From: Sulfurimonas crateris | GTDB lineage: Bacteria > Campylobacterota > Campylobacteria > Campylobacterales > Sulfurimonadaceae | NCBI GenBank assembly: GCA_945883795.1 | Contig: CAMCYC010000012.1 | Coordinates: 1 to 51,235 of the forward strand | Length of the DNA stretch: 51,235 nucleotides | Direction of reading: 5' to 3' | Position numbers and translations under genes: made by a program | Shown: positions 24,357 through 33,432 of the stretch, piece after piece | How the letters are laid out: each line of letters opens with the position of its first letter | How positions within the stretch are numbered: position 1 is the stretch's first letter | Notes under the pieces: generated by a model | Databases searched by the model: none | Seen by the model: only the letters and a program-made list of their open reading frames with translations | What the model was told of the DNA's origin: nothing

Positions 24357-25524
24357 TTATGAACTACTAGCAGAGCAGACAGTTCAAAATTTAGAAACTT
24401 ATATATCAAAAAATAAAAAAGAGCAGTTTTCGTATGATTATAAAAAAATAGAAGAAGACAGTGCAAAGCTTAGAGATTCATGGATTGCACCGTTAAATTT
24501 GCAATATAGTTACTCTAAAAGTAACCCTTATATCGATGAGCAAACGGCCGAGAATGCCATGATAAAAATGGACCAACCTATTTTTCAAAGTGGTGGTATT
24601 TATTATGGAATTAAGTTTGCAGAGGCTTCAAAAATATATTCAGATTATAGTGTAGATGTTGCTAAAAGAAAATTGATAAAAGATGCTATTTCACTTTTGA
24701 TGCAGATAAAGCAAGCAAGCTTAAGGATGGAAAAACAAAATTATCTCATCAAAAATTCTGAGATAAACTTAGAACTTAAAAAAGAGCAATATTTAAGCGG
24801 ACAGCTTGATTCAGGGTTTTTAGACAGTGCAATTATTGAGAGAAATGTTGTTATTCAAGCACTTTATGACATACAAACAAATAAAGAAAGAGTTGTCTCA
24901 AAATTTGAAGCTATTAGTGATATTTCGTATGAAGATGCAAAAATACCACATTTGGAACTTTTAGATGAAAACAAATTTTTAGGTGAAAATCTTGTTTTAG
25001 ATATGAGCCAGAGTCAAACTCAAAGAGATAAATATAATAAAGATATAACAGTAGCAAAATATCTTCCAAGAGTGAGTATTACCGCTGGATATAATTGGTC
25101 TAAGAGCGATTCCCCATTTCAGTTTGGTTCGACTGAAAAAGATTATTATGATTATGGTTTCAAAGTGAGCATGCCATTGGATGTAAATATTGCAAGAGAT
25201 ATAGAATCTTCAAAAATTACTTATCTCAAATCAAAAGTTGTAGAAGTGGATAAAAAAAGGGAACTTAAAGCTCTTTTTGAACAAGTGATGCAAAATATTA
25301 GCAATCTTGATAAAAAGAAACTCCTTAGCGTGGAGAATAAAAAACTCTATGAAAAATTGCTTTTAGATACAAAATCTTTGTTTAATGCTGGATATAAAAC
25401 TCAGTATGATGTGGAGTTATTAAAAAATTCTGTTGCAATTCAAACCATTGATGCAAATATTTTTGAAATAGATAAACAACTTGAACTTTTATCACTGTAT
25501 GAGATGTATAAGAATGCAATTTAG
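24313..25524 (+). CDS. TolC-family outer-membrane efflux protein
   Basis: 403 residues with a signal peptide (1-20, LLITLSLLCSYELLA) encoded within the 3' end of argD in another frame. The mature protein has long helices and barrel strands in the TolC order, for example NLQYSYSKSNPYID, the repeated-helix region 110-170, RVSITAGYNWSKSDSPFQFG and a second helical half (about 310-400). Each TolC repeat is short, and the chain is about 50 residues shorter than E. coli TolC. There is no adjacent inner-membrane pump. A possible partner is the HlyD-like protein at 17908. The end overlaps the next gene by 11 bases. Confidence 0.82.
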   Translation: MKVLKLLITLSLLCSYELLAEQTVQNLETYISKNKKEQFSYDYKKIEEDSAKLRDSWIAPLNLQYSYSKSNPYIDEQTAENAMIKMDQPIFQSGGIYYGIKFAEASKIYSDYSVDVAKRKLIKDAISLLMQIKQASLRMEKQNYLIKNSEINLELKKEQYLSGQLDSGFLDSAIIERNVVIQALYDIQTNKERVVSKFEAISDISYEDAKIPHLELLDENKFLGENLVLDMSQSQTQRDKYNKDITVAKYLPRVSITAGYNWSKSDSPFQFGSTEKDYYDYGFKVSMPLDVNIARDIESSKITYLKSKVVEVDKKRELKALFEQVMQNISNLDKKKLLSVENKKLYEKLLLDTKSLFNAGYKTQYDVELLKNSVAIQTIDANIFEIDKQLELLSLYEMYKNAI

Positions 25525-26521
25525 TGAGTACATGAATAGATGGTTGTATGGCGAAAATGGGTACTATGCAACTTACAAAAATATTGGAAAAAGTGGTGAT
25601 TTTTATACTGCAGTAAGTACAAGTAAATTTTTTGGTGGTACGATTGCCAAACATATTATCTCTTTAGTTGATGAGGGATTTTTGCAAGAAAATGGAACTA
25701 TTTGTGAGATAGGCGCACATCATGGCTATTTTTTAGCAGATGTGATAGAGTTTATTTATACACTTCGACCAAAACTACTTGAAACATTGCAGTTTGTAAT
25801 TATCGAGCGATTTGATGATTTACAACAGTTCCAAAAAAACTATTTTGAAGACTCTTTTGGTGAAGCAATTTCACTTACACATTACAAATCATTAAATGAA
25901 TTGAAATGTAAAAATGGCTTTTTTATAGCAAATGAGATTTTTGATGCTTTTGGATGTGAACTTTATTACAAAGGTAAAACTGCTAGAGTAAATGGTCATG
26001 AAGTGGTATTTGATGTACAAAATTCTTGGGTAGAAGAAAAAGCAAAGAAATATTACAAAGATAGAGGTGAAATAGCTGTTGGTTATGAAACTTTTGCAAA
26101 AGAGATGGCAACTGCATGCGAGCAATTTGAATTTATCAGTTTTGATTATGGAGAGATGCAAGCACGACCAGATTTTTCTCTAAGAGTGTATACGCAACAC
26201 AAAGTAATCCCATTTTTTGATGAAGAGATAAAGCGAGATGAACTATTTGCAAAATCCGACATCACTTATGATGTAACTTTTGCACATGTCAAAGATGCTT
26301 ATGAAGAGGTCGGGGTAAAATTTGTGGAGTTAAAAACTCAAATGGTTGCACTTATTGAGATGGGAATATTAGAACTTCTTGAGATTTTAAAAAATAATGT
26401 AGAAGAAAAAATATACACTCAAGAGTTGGAAAAAGTCAAAATGCTCATTATGCCAAATTCTTTGGGTGAACGATTTAAGATGATAAAGTTTAGGAAAGAG
26501 AGATTAAAAAAGATATTATAG
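25514..26521 (+). CDS. SAM-dependent methyltransferase, MidA/NDUFAF7 family
   Basis: 335 residues from the ATG at 25514 (MQFSEYMNRWLYG, the family N-terminus); a longer reading from TTG at 25481 is less likely and an ATG at 25499 is possible. Motifs: GKSGDFYTAVS (25-35), motif I CEIGAHHGYFLADVI (64-78) and NEIFDAFGCELY, all typical of COG1565/DUF185. In mitochondria the homologue NDUFAF7 methylates an arginine of a complex I subunit; a similar NuoD role here is inference. It overlaps the TolC-like gene by 11 bases. Confidence 0.85.
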   Translation: MQFSEYMNRWLYGENGYYATYKNIGKSGDFYTAVSTSKFFGGTIAKHIISLVDEGFLQENGTICEIGAHHGYFLADVIEFIYTLRPKLLETLQFVIIERFDDLQQFQKNYFEDSFGEAISLTHYKSLNELKCKNGFFIANEIFDAFGCELYYKGKTARVNGHEVVFDVQNSWVEEKAKKYYKDRGEIAVGYETFAKEMATACEQFEFISFDYGEMQARPDFSLRVYTQHKVIPFFDEEIKRDELFAKSDITYDVTFAHVKDAYEEVGVKFVELKTQMVALIEMGILELLEILKNNVEEKIYTQELEKVKMLIMPNSLGERFKMIKFRKERLKKIL

Positions 26522-26538
26522 AACGCTATGAGCGTAGC

Positions 26539-27093
26539 GTGGATGGGAAAATTATCATTGATATTTCCGCTCAAAGAATTGAAGATTTATATGATAATTT
26601 TGATAAAAAAGCACAATTTTTAAAAAAAGACCTCAATCAAGAACTTGTTGAATATATCATTGATAGCGTTTCAGAAATAGATAAAGAGCCATTTGTAATA
26701 CAGTTTAATTTAGAGGTAACTTCAGAAAAAGAATTAATTAGAAGATTAGTAAAAAGTGTGAATACTTTTTTTCTTTATATGCAAGAGTTAGAAGCTAAAA
26801 AGATGCAAGAGATGATACGAACATCCATAATCCTTTTGTTTATTGGTCTTGTTGCAGTGACACTTTCTGTACTTGTAAATGAAATTAAATTGGTTTCAGA
26901 TAAGATTATGCTTGCAGTGCTTGCAGAGGGATTAACCGTTGCGGCATGGGTTTCGCTTTGGGAGTCTTTAGCCACTTTTTTGATTAAATGGATGCCATAC
27001 AAAAAAAAGATTGTACTCTATAAGCGTATTGCCAATGCACAAGTGCAATGTGTTTTTAGCAAAAAAAATAATAAGGAATTTTGTGAAAATTGA
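26539..27093 (+). CDS. Membrane protein of unknown function
   Basis: 184 residues from GTG at 26539. Cytoplasmic N-terminal domain (about 1-90, DISAQRIEDLYDNFDKKAQFLKK), then two hydrophobic segments (about 93-115 and 120-152), and a basic C-terminus. The frame stays open and coding-like back to the MidA stop (reading REIKKDIIERYERS before the GTG), so translation may begin further upstream at a non-ATG codon such as ATT at 26506. No recognised family. Followed by a small membrane protein gene in an 11-base overlap. Confidence 0.65.
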   Translation: MDGKIIIDISAQRIEDLYDNFDKKAQFLKKDLNQELVEYIIDSVSEIDKEPFVIQFNLEVTSEKELIRRLVKSVNTFFLYMQELEAKKMQEMIRTSIILLFIGLVAVTLSVLVNEIKLVSDKIMLAVLAEGLTVAAWVSLWESLATFLIKWMPYKKKIVLYKRIANAQVQCVFSKKNNKEFCEN

Positions 27094-27322
27094 GAACCCA
27101 TTTGAATCTGGACACATAAAAAATTATATTCTTGCTTATGTAAGTGTTGTTGTTATCATGGTTTTATTTTTCGTGGCAACAACACTTTTTAATGATATAA
27201 AAGATGTAGATAAAAAAGTTTTTGATTGTAATACAACTCAGGTTCAAACCCAAAAAAAGGTGATGAAAAATATTGATGAGGTAAATGAAACAAGATTTCG
27301 CTTGATGGATAAACGGTATTAA
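27083..27322 (+). CDS. Small single-pass membrane protein, unknown
   Basis: 79 residues from GTG at 27083, with AAGGA five bases upstream. A longer reading from 27011 would overlap the previous gene and lacks a ribosome site. Residues ~14-38 (ILAYVSVVVIMVLFFVATTLF) form one membrane helix, followed by a polar helical tail. Overlaps the preceding membrane gene by 11 bases, so they are probably partners. Not recognised. Confidence 0.65.
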   Translation: MKIENPFESGHIKNYILAYVSVVVIMVLFFVATTLFNDIKDVDKKVFDCNTTQVQTQKKVMKNIDEVNETRFRLMDKRY

Positions 27323-27336
27323 TATATTTCCTTAGA

Positions 27337-27342
27337 TATACT
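27337..27342 (+). promoter_or_regulatory. Possible -10 box before the YcaO gene
   Basis: TATACT in the 52-base gap, 32 bases before the ATG at 27375. No -35 is evident. Confidence 0.3.
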
Positions 27343-27374
27343 TCCATCATAAAAACCAACAAAAAAGATACCAC

Positions 27375-29006
27375 ATGAATCTCCTCTCCAAAGAATCTCC
27401 ACTGGAAATAAGCATAGCGAAAATGAAAACTGTTTTGGCAGATGTCGGGTGTGAAACTTCGTTTTCATCACAAAAACATCCTTTGCAAAATTGTTATTCT
27501 GTTAATTTGGCTTCACATGAAGCACCAAGACATATCTATTCAAATGGAAAAGGTATTGTTTTAGATGCTTCCATCGCCAGTGCTTTGGGTGAATATATAG
27601 AAAGATTACAGACAAATAACTTCTTTATAGATTTTCACTTGCCAAGTAGAAAATATTATCCTGATGAAGTTGCCTTTGAATTTGGTGGAGGTTATCTCAA
27701 TGAGGAACTTCTTAAAATTTACAATCCAAGTTTAGAACTTCGTGATGAAGATTTGGTAGATTTTAACAGTGACTACGAAGATAAAGTGGTTGCGTTTGCT
27801 TTTATAAAACACTCCAACAAAGAGAAGGTTTATGTACCGCTCAATATCTTAAGTAATCTCTATTTGAGTAACGGTTTAGCAACTGGAAATACTCCCAAAG
27901 AGGCACAAGTTCAAGCACTGAGTGAAATTTTTGAACGGTATGCAAAAATTGAAATTATCAAAAATGGTTATGCACTTCCACACTTTCCAGAAGCAATAGT
28001 TCAATCATTTCCTAGAGTTTACAGTGATGTTTTAGCTCTTCGTGAATTAGGGTATATTATAGAAGTCTTAGATGCTTCTTTGGGTGGTAAATTCCCTGTG
28101 ACTGCCATCTCCCTTATCAATCCTAAAAACTCTACGCTTTTTGTCTCATTTGGAGCGCACCCAATTTTGGAAGTTTCTTTGGAGAGAACCATGACGGAAC
28201 TGATGCAAGGAAGAGGACTTGAAAATCTTGATGCTTTTGAAGTTCCAACTTTTGACATGAGCATAGTTTCAGACAGTTTCAATCTTGAATCTCACTTTGT
28301 CGATAGTAACGGAAAACTAGGGTTTGGTTTCTTAAGCTCTAAAAAAAGTTTTGATTATTTTCCATGGGCGTATAGGGAAAATGGGACAGATGCAGAGCAC
28401 AAATTTCTTCTAAATATCTTTAGGACAATGCAAAAAGAGGTTTACATGAGAGAGTATGATTACCTTGGATTTTACTCATGCCAGATAATTGTTCCAACTG
28501 TATCTGAGGTGTATCCGATAGATGATTTGATTTATAACAATAAAAATGGGGGGAAATTGATTCGTGATATGGTTTTGAATTTTAGAGATTATGACCCACA
28601 AGATATCCTTATAAATATCGAATCCCTAGAAGAATCTCTTAACATTGAGAAATATATAGGTGTTATTTTTAAGAATAATTTTACTATGCGTGAATTTAAA
28701 GCTCAAATTTTATTTCTCCTTCAAGAGAGTGATGAAGCCTTGGAATTGCTTGAATATGGGGAAGATAAAATGGGACATATCGTAGTTGAAATTGCTCGCA
28801 TGGAAGAAAAAGAACTTGATTTTTCAGAATATGAGGATGCTTTATATAATATTTTTGGTGAGCAGAGAGTTTTAAAAGCACTCAGAATTCTTGATGGTGA
28901 TGATTTTCTCATAGATGTGACGCTTCATGAAGATTACAATAATATGCTTGTTATGTATGACAAATTAGAGAAAAAAAAGTTAAAGCTTAAAGATTTTAAA
29001 CTTTAG
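27375..29006 (+). CDS. ycaO: YcaO-domain protein (E. coli YcaO type)
   Basis: 543 residues. YcaO core with LDASIASALGEYIERLQ, the ATP-binding GNTPKEAQVQALSEIFERYAK, and an acidic C-terminal helical region (about 420-543), the layout and size of E. coli YcaO (586 residues). That protein supports RimO in beta-methylthiolation of ribosomal protein S12 (established knowledge). There is no peptide precursor gene beside it, so a ribosomally made natural product is unlikely. Stand-alone gene with its own possible promoter. Confidence 0.85.
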   Translation: MNLLSKESPLEISIAKMKTVLADVGCETSFSSQKHPLQNCYSVNLASHEAPRHIYSNGKGIVLDASIASALGEYIERLQTNNFFIDFHLPSRKYYPDEVAFEFGGGYLNEELLKIYNPSLELRDEDLVDFNSDYEDKVVAFAFIKHSNKEKVYVPLNILSNLYLSNGLATGNTPKEAQVQALSEIFERYAKIEIIKNGYALPHFPEAIVQSFPRVYSDVLALRELGYIIEVLDASLGGKFPVTAISLINPKNSTLFVSFGAHPILEVSLERTMTELMQGRGLENLDAFEVPTFDMSIVSDSFNLESHFVDSNGKLGFGFLSSKKSFDYFPWAYRENGTDAEHKFLLNIFRTMQKEVYMREYDYLGFYSCQIIVPTVSEVYPIDDLIYNNKNGGKLIRDMVLNFRDYDPQDILINIESLEESLNIEKYIGVIFKNNFTMREFKAQILFLLQESDEALELLEYGEDKMGHIVVEIARMEEKELDFSEYEDALYNIFGEQRVLKALRILDGDDFLIDVTLHEDYNNMLVMYDKLEKKKLKLKDFKL

Positions 29007-29056
29007 AAAAGTAGAGATGTAAGGCTTTGCTTCATAGTTTCTCCATACTATTTTTA

Positions 29057-29062
29057 TATACT
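29057..29062 (+). promoter_or_regulatory. Promoter of the LamG gene
   Basis: TATACT preceded by TTTTTA, 35 bases before the ATG at 29097. A good ribosome site GGGAG (29086-29090) follows with six bases of spacing. Confidence 0.45.
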
Positions 29063-29096
29063 TTATGAGTTAAAATTTAAAAAGTGGGAGTGTGCT

Positions 29097-30674
29097 ATGA
29101 AAAATTTATTCTTAAGTTTTATTGCGGTGAGTACTATTTTTACATCCTATTCTTTTGCGAATGAAGATGTAAACTTAACAAATGGTCTTATTGCTCATTA
29201 TGAATTTGAAGATAATGCCAATAATAGTTCTGGAAATTATTATAATGGTGTAGTTCATGGTCATGAGATTTATACGAATGGGGTTTATGGAAAAGGTATA
29301 AAACTTGATAATTACTTAGACTTAGTTGAATTTGATAGCACTATATTAAATGGTCAAACAGATACAACTGTGTCCTTGTGGGTTGCTATGAAAGATTATA
29401 AAAGGCAATCTGGCATAATAAGTGCTGTGACAAATAGTGGGGCTAATAACTATTTGATGTTTTATAACAGTTCAAATACGCTCACATTTGAAACTTTAGG
29501 TACAGAATACACTGGACCAAATAAAATTCAAGATAATTTATTTCATTTACTCTCTATTACAACCACAAGTAATAATATTAAAGTGTATATTGATAATGAA
29601 TTAAATGAAGAATTTAACACTACCATTCAACCATTCGTAATAGACAGTAGTATTTGGCTAGGGAATGACCAAGATAGTCTCAATGGAAGCTGGGATTCTG
29701 CTCAACAATTGTATGGAATTGTTGATGATTTACGATTTTACAACAGAGCATTAAATGAGAGTGAAATTCAAAAGTTATATCAAATAGGTTCATCCTATAT
29801 TATATCAACTACAACTCTTCAATATGCAGATCGTATTTTAGATTCCCATTATAGTGGTGCCAATCCAGAGTTTACCTCTTTTTATGGCGGGGATTTAGAA
29901 TCTGGACCAAAATTAGTTCCTTTAAGCTATGCAATTGATGGAAATGAATCAACAGCGGTGTCACTTCCAACTGGCTCATATATCACAGTTGGTTTTTCAC
30001 AAATAAGCATAATAGATGCTCCAAATCAAGATGATTTATATATTGTTGAAGGTGGCGCTGGTGGCGAAGATGCCAAAATATATGTAAGTTCAGATTTTGT
30101 TAATTTCACATATTTGGGACTGGCTCAAGATGATGTGACAACCTCTTTTGACCTTGAAGATATTAATTTTACACAACCAGTTGTTGCAGTTAAAATAGTT
30201 GGTCAAGACAATGGTGGCTCATGGCCTGGCTTTGATTTATATGAAGTAAAAGGATTGGCGGGTTCTATCATTAAAAATGATACGCAATGCAAAGAGATTG
30301 TTCAAATATATGCAAAAAGTCCAAATACTAACAAATGGATTACATTTTCAAATCCATGTGATATTCCAGTTGAATGGGAAACAACAATACAAAAACCAGA
30401 AGAAAATTTACTGGTTGATTGCAACATCAGTGTAATTCCGAATATCACTCAAGTAAAAATTGACAACTTAACAACGGGTTGGCATCTTTTAGGAACAGCT
30501 TCTTATCTTAACGATACTTCAATTTTCAACAATACAATTACTGTGTGGAAATATGATAATGGCTGGCAAGCATATTCTCCAAATAGTACTCTTCAGTCAA
30601 TTATCGATAATAGTAATACTATACAAAGATTGGAAGATATTGAAGCAGACAGAGGTTTTTGGATAAACAAATAA
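29097..30674 (+). CDS. Secreted LamG-domain protein
   Basis: 525 residues with a signal peptide (1-21, TSYSFA). Residues ~25-230 are a LamG/concanavalin A-like domain (LIAHYEFEDNANNSSG..., GIVDDLRFYNRALNESEIQKL, its usual ending). Residues ~240-390 form a second beta-sandwich-like region (IDGNESTAVSLPTGSYITVGF..., VAVKIVGQDNGGSWPGFDLYEVKG), like the discoidin-type carbohydrate-binding fold. The C-terminal ~65 residues (GWHLLGTASYLND..., VWKYDNGWQAYS, ADRGFWI) resemble a short terminal domain found on exported Campylobacterota proteins. Probably cell-surface or secreted and glycan-binding (inference). No catalytic domain was seen. Good promoter and ribosome site. Confidence 0.78.
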   Translation: MKNLFLSFIAVSTIFTSYSFANEDVNLTNGLIAHYEFEDNANNSSGNYYNGVVHGHEIYTNGVYGKGIKLDNYLDLVEFDSTILNGQTDTTVSLWVAMKDYKRQSGIISAVTNSGANNYLMFYNSSNTLTFETLGTEYTGPNKIQDNLFHLLSITTTSNNIKVYIDNELNEEFNTTIQPFVIDSSIWLGNDQDSLNGSWDSAQQLYGIVDDLRFYNRALNESEIQKLYQIGSSYIISTTTLQYADRILDSHYSGANPEFTSFYGGDLESGPKLVPLSYAIDGNESTAVSLPTGSYITVGFSQISIIDAPNQDDLYIVEGGAGGEDAKIYVSSDFVNFTYLGLAQDDVTTSFDLEDINFTQPVVAVKIVGQDNGGSWPGFDLYEVKGLAGSIIKNDTQCKEIVQIYAKSPNTNKWITFSNPCDIPVEWETTIQKPEENLLVDCNISVIPNITQVKIDNLTTGWHLLGTASYLNDTSIFNNTITVWKYDNGWQAYSPNSTLQSIIDNSNTIQRLEDIEADRGFWINK

Positions 30675-30781
30675 ATGCACTTTTAATGTGCCGTTAATTT
30701 ACTGTTCAAACTTCTGTTAATGTTATTTTTTTGAATAAAAACTAGAATAGAACTTTTTGGTGCTGATATTTTTTATTAAGA

Positions 30782-31144
30782 TTAAAGCTCTAAAAACTTC
30801 TTACTTAGCGTTTCTAATTCAATCAGATTTATAGGTTTAATTATAAAATCAAGTGCGTCATATTTATGACTTTTTAAGACACGGTCCAAAGAGGCTTCAG
30901 CAGTCATCATAATTACATTAATTTGTGGTTTTATATTTTTTATTTCTCGTAATAATTCGATACCATCGAGGTTGGGCATTGTTATATCTGTGACAACTAA
31001 ATCTGTGTGATTCATTTTTATATAGTTTAACGCTCTTAATGAATCATTGAATGTTATTATACTAAGCGTATTAAATCTTCTAAAAAATCTCTCTAGTAAA
31101 ATTGTTATCTCTTGTGAATCATCAATAATTACGACTGATTTCAT
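30782..31144 (-). CDS. Single-domain response regulator
   Basis: 120 residues, all receiver domain: acidic pair D8/D9, phospho-acceptor D53 ([11 protein letters not shown]), T81 (MMTAEAS) and K103 (FIIKPINL). No output domain, so it acts by protein contact as CheY does. The start overlaps the chemoreceptor stop by 4 bases (ATGA). Last gene of a three-gene unit with a histidine kinase and a soluble chemoreceptor. Confidence 0.9.
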   Translation of the reverse strand: MKSVVIIDDSQEITILLERFFRRFNTLSIITFNDSLRALNYIKMNHTDLVVTDITMPNLDGIELLREIKNIKPQINVIMMTAEASLDRVLKSHKYDALDFIIKPINLIELETLSKKFLEL

Positions 31145-32469
31145 TTTTTATCCTTATTTGAAAATAGTTCAATTTTTGCTTCTTGCATCATGAAAATTGA
31201 TTTTTGTTCTACCATAGCATCTAAAGTTTTAAACACTTCTTGACTTGCTTTTTCTAATGTTACAACCATCTCTTCTATCTTTTCTTTCGCACATACAGCT
31301 TTATCATGCACACATTCCTCAACAAGTTTATTGGCAATATCATGAATAATTGCATGAGGTTTGTGAAGGTCTTTATAGGATGCAGTTGTTTTAAACTCCT
31401 TATAACCTTCCCCTGTGTCGTACCATTTTCCCAGTCTGCATTGTTCATGAGAAACTGTTTGAAAATCATTCTCTTCGCCAAAAAGCATTGCATAAACATC
31501 ATTTTTGTAAATAATATGGTCTATTTTTGCCAAAGTTGCAAAAATTTTATCGCTTAAATAACCCATTTCATATCGGTTACGGCTAGCGTTTTTTTGAAAA
31601 ACAACCATTTTTATCCCAAGTACATCTACATACTCTTTTGTTTTTTCTACTATTGCATTAAGGGATGTTGTGGTTTCTCTCATCTCAACACTCTCTTGCG
31701 AAATTGCTTTAACCACAATTTCTATCTCTTTTGTACCTTTTTGGGTTCTCTCTGCAAGTTTTCTTACTTCATCTGCCACGACAGCAAAACCTCGTCCATG
31801 TTCACCAGCTCTTGCAGCTTCTATTGCAGCATTTAATGCTAAAAGATTTGTTTGGTCTGCTATATCTTGGATGAGGCTAATAATTGCAACTATATCTATA
31901 CTTCTTTGGTACATATTTTGTGTTTTATTTACCGCATCACCCATACCAATTGCAAGAGAAATCATATTTGATTTTGTATTATTCGTGAGATTTAATCCCT
32001 CTGTAGCTTCTTTGGATATTTGTAGAGATTCTTGGTTTACACTTTTTAAATTTTCTAACAAGTGGGCAAAAGTGTGTTGTGTGTCATTTAATCCACTTTT
32101 AATAGAGCGTTGGTGCATAGAGAGCATATTACTTTGAGAACCATTTCTTACATCTGTCTTTATAATTATGTATGCTGTATCGCCAGATGGTAATTTATGC
32201 TCAATGATTTTGCCACTACAATCTCCAATCTCTATAGTTCCATGATTGGATTGAAGTTTTTGTATGAAAGTATGTTCATTTTTTATGATACTCTCTGCCA
32301 ATTCATTTTTGAATTTTATATGAGAATGTTTGTCAATAACAACTAATGATTCTTCATTCGATAAAGATGCTATTTTTTTATAATAAAGTACTTCTTCTTT
32401 TAAGCTCTCTATTTGAATTTGAAGTTGTATTATTTGTATCTCTTTTTCAGTACATTTTGAAAAAAACAT
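31141..32469 (-). CDS. Soluble chemoreceptor with CZB zinc-binding domain
   Basis: 442 residues with no membrane helix. An N-terminal coiled coil (1-35) and a PAS-like segment (about 40-105), the signalling hairpin with tip [21 protein letters not shown] (203-223; written here as positions, key residues [10 protein letters not shown]) and a C-terminal CZB domain with likely zinc ligands H318, C344 (QCRLGKWY), H369 and H376. CZB receptors sense zinc or hypochlorous acid (family knowledge). It overlaps the kinase gene by one base and the regulator by four, so it is tied to a two-component pair. The tip region is nearly identical to that of the receptor at 41050. Confidence 0.9.
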   Translation of the reverse strand: MFFSKCTEKEIQIIQLQIQIESLKEEVLYYKKIASLSNEESLVVIDKHSHIKFKNELAESIIKNEHTFIQKLQSNHGTIEIGDCSGKIIEHKLPSGDTAYIIIKTDVRNGSQSNMLSMHQRSIKSGLNDTQHTFAHLLENLKSVNQESLQISKEATEGLNLTNNTKSNMISLAIGMGDAVNKTQNMYQRSIDIVAIISLIQDIADQTNLLALNAAIEAARAGEHGRGFAVVADEVRKLAERTQKGTKEIEIVVKAISQESVEMRETTTSLNAIVEKTKEYVDVLGIKMVVFQKNASRNRYEMGYLSDKIFATLAKIDHIIYKNDVYAMLFGEENDFQTVSHEQCRLGKWYDTGEGYKEFKTTASYKDLHKPHAIIHDIANKLVEECVHDKAVCAKEKIEEMVVTLEKASQEVFKTLDAMVEQKSIFMMQEAKIELFSNKDKK

Positions 32470-33362
32470 TATTGTTCCTTGTAAAATTTTACTATAAATT
32501 TAGCCCCATCTTTGATATTTTGAGCACTTATTTTTCCATTATATTTTTGCATAATGAGTCTGCTCATGTAAAGACCAATGCCTGAACCTTCTGTTGTATT
32601 TTTTGTAGAGATATACGGTTTAAAGATATCAGGTAATATTTTTTCATCTATCCCTCCAGCATTATCTTGAATTATTAAACTAAAATATGATGGCTTATTT
32701 TTAATTGATATGTTTATAAGACGATTTTGTATATTTTGTATATTAAAAGAATCTTTTGCGTTATTGATAAGGTTTATAAGAACATGTTGCACCTCATTCA
32801 TAGAACCATAAACAATATTTTCCTCCTCTAGTGTACATTTTATATTAATGTGATGTTTGAGCATTTCATCATGTAATAATTCTAAGGTTTCTAGTACCAT
32901 CGTATTTAAATTGAAAAACTCACTTTTATCTATAGGATGAAAAAAATGTCTAAATTTATTTAAAGTAGTTTGGAGATGCTTTGTCTGGATATTTATCGCT
33001 TTGATTGTTTCTTCGACATAATTTTTATCTACGAGTTTGTTTTTAAAATCTTCTGTAACTAAATTTACATGCATGTCTATGATGGAGAGTGGTTGTGCCC
33101 ATTGGTGTGCAACTGCATCTATCATCTCCCCCATGGCAGCAAGACGAGCTTGTCTTGTAATTATTTTTTCTTGTATTTGTCGTTTAGCAATCTCTTCTTG
33201 AACTCTTTGTTCAAGGAGTTCTTTATAATTTTGAAGAAATGTATAGGATGTTTTGAGTTCATTATATGCTTGTTGCAGTTCTTTTTCTTCTATTTTATTT
33301 TCGAAAAAGCGAAAGTGCTTTTTAAATAATTTAAATATTTTTTTGAGTTTTGGACTTTTCAT
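32469..33362 (-). CDS. Soluble sensor histidine kinase
   Basis: 297 residues without a membrane helix or recognisable sensor domain. An N-terminal coiled coil (about 20-75), an H-box with H86 ([10 protein letters not shown]), N-box (INNAKDSF, N201), G1 DNAGG (233-237) and G2 GSGIGL (259-264). The AHQWAQPL type is common in Campylobacterota kinases. It probably receives its signal from the chemoreceptor translated from the same mRNA and phosphorylates the single-domain regulator (inference). Its end overlaps the chemoreceptor start by one base. Confidence 0.9.
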   Translation of the reverse strand: MKSPKLKKIFKLFKKHFRFFENKIEEKELQQAYNELKTSYTFLQNYKELLEQRVQEEIAKRQIQEKIITRQARLAAMGEMIDAVAHQWAQPLSIIDMHVNLVTEDFKNKLVDKNYVEETIKAINIQTKHLQTTLNKFRHFFHPIDKSEFFNLNTMVLETLELLHDEMLKHHINIKCTLEEENIVYGSMNEVQHVLINLINNAKDSFNIQNIQNRLINISIKNKPSYFSLIIQDNAGGIDEKILPDIFKPYISTKNTTEGSGIGLYMSRLIMQKYNGKISAQNIKDGAKFIVKFYKEQ

Positions 33363-33432
33363 AATCTAAGTGTATTTGATTATGATAACACTTTGGTTAC
33401 AAAGAAAACAATGAAAATAATTTAATTTTATG

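Noticed and set aside
27375-29006. YcaO natural-product (thiazole/oxazole peptide) cluster
   Set aside because: No small precursor peptide, dehydrogenase or exporter is adjacent, and the size and acidic C-terminus fit the E. coli YcaO type.
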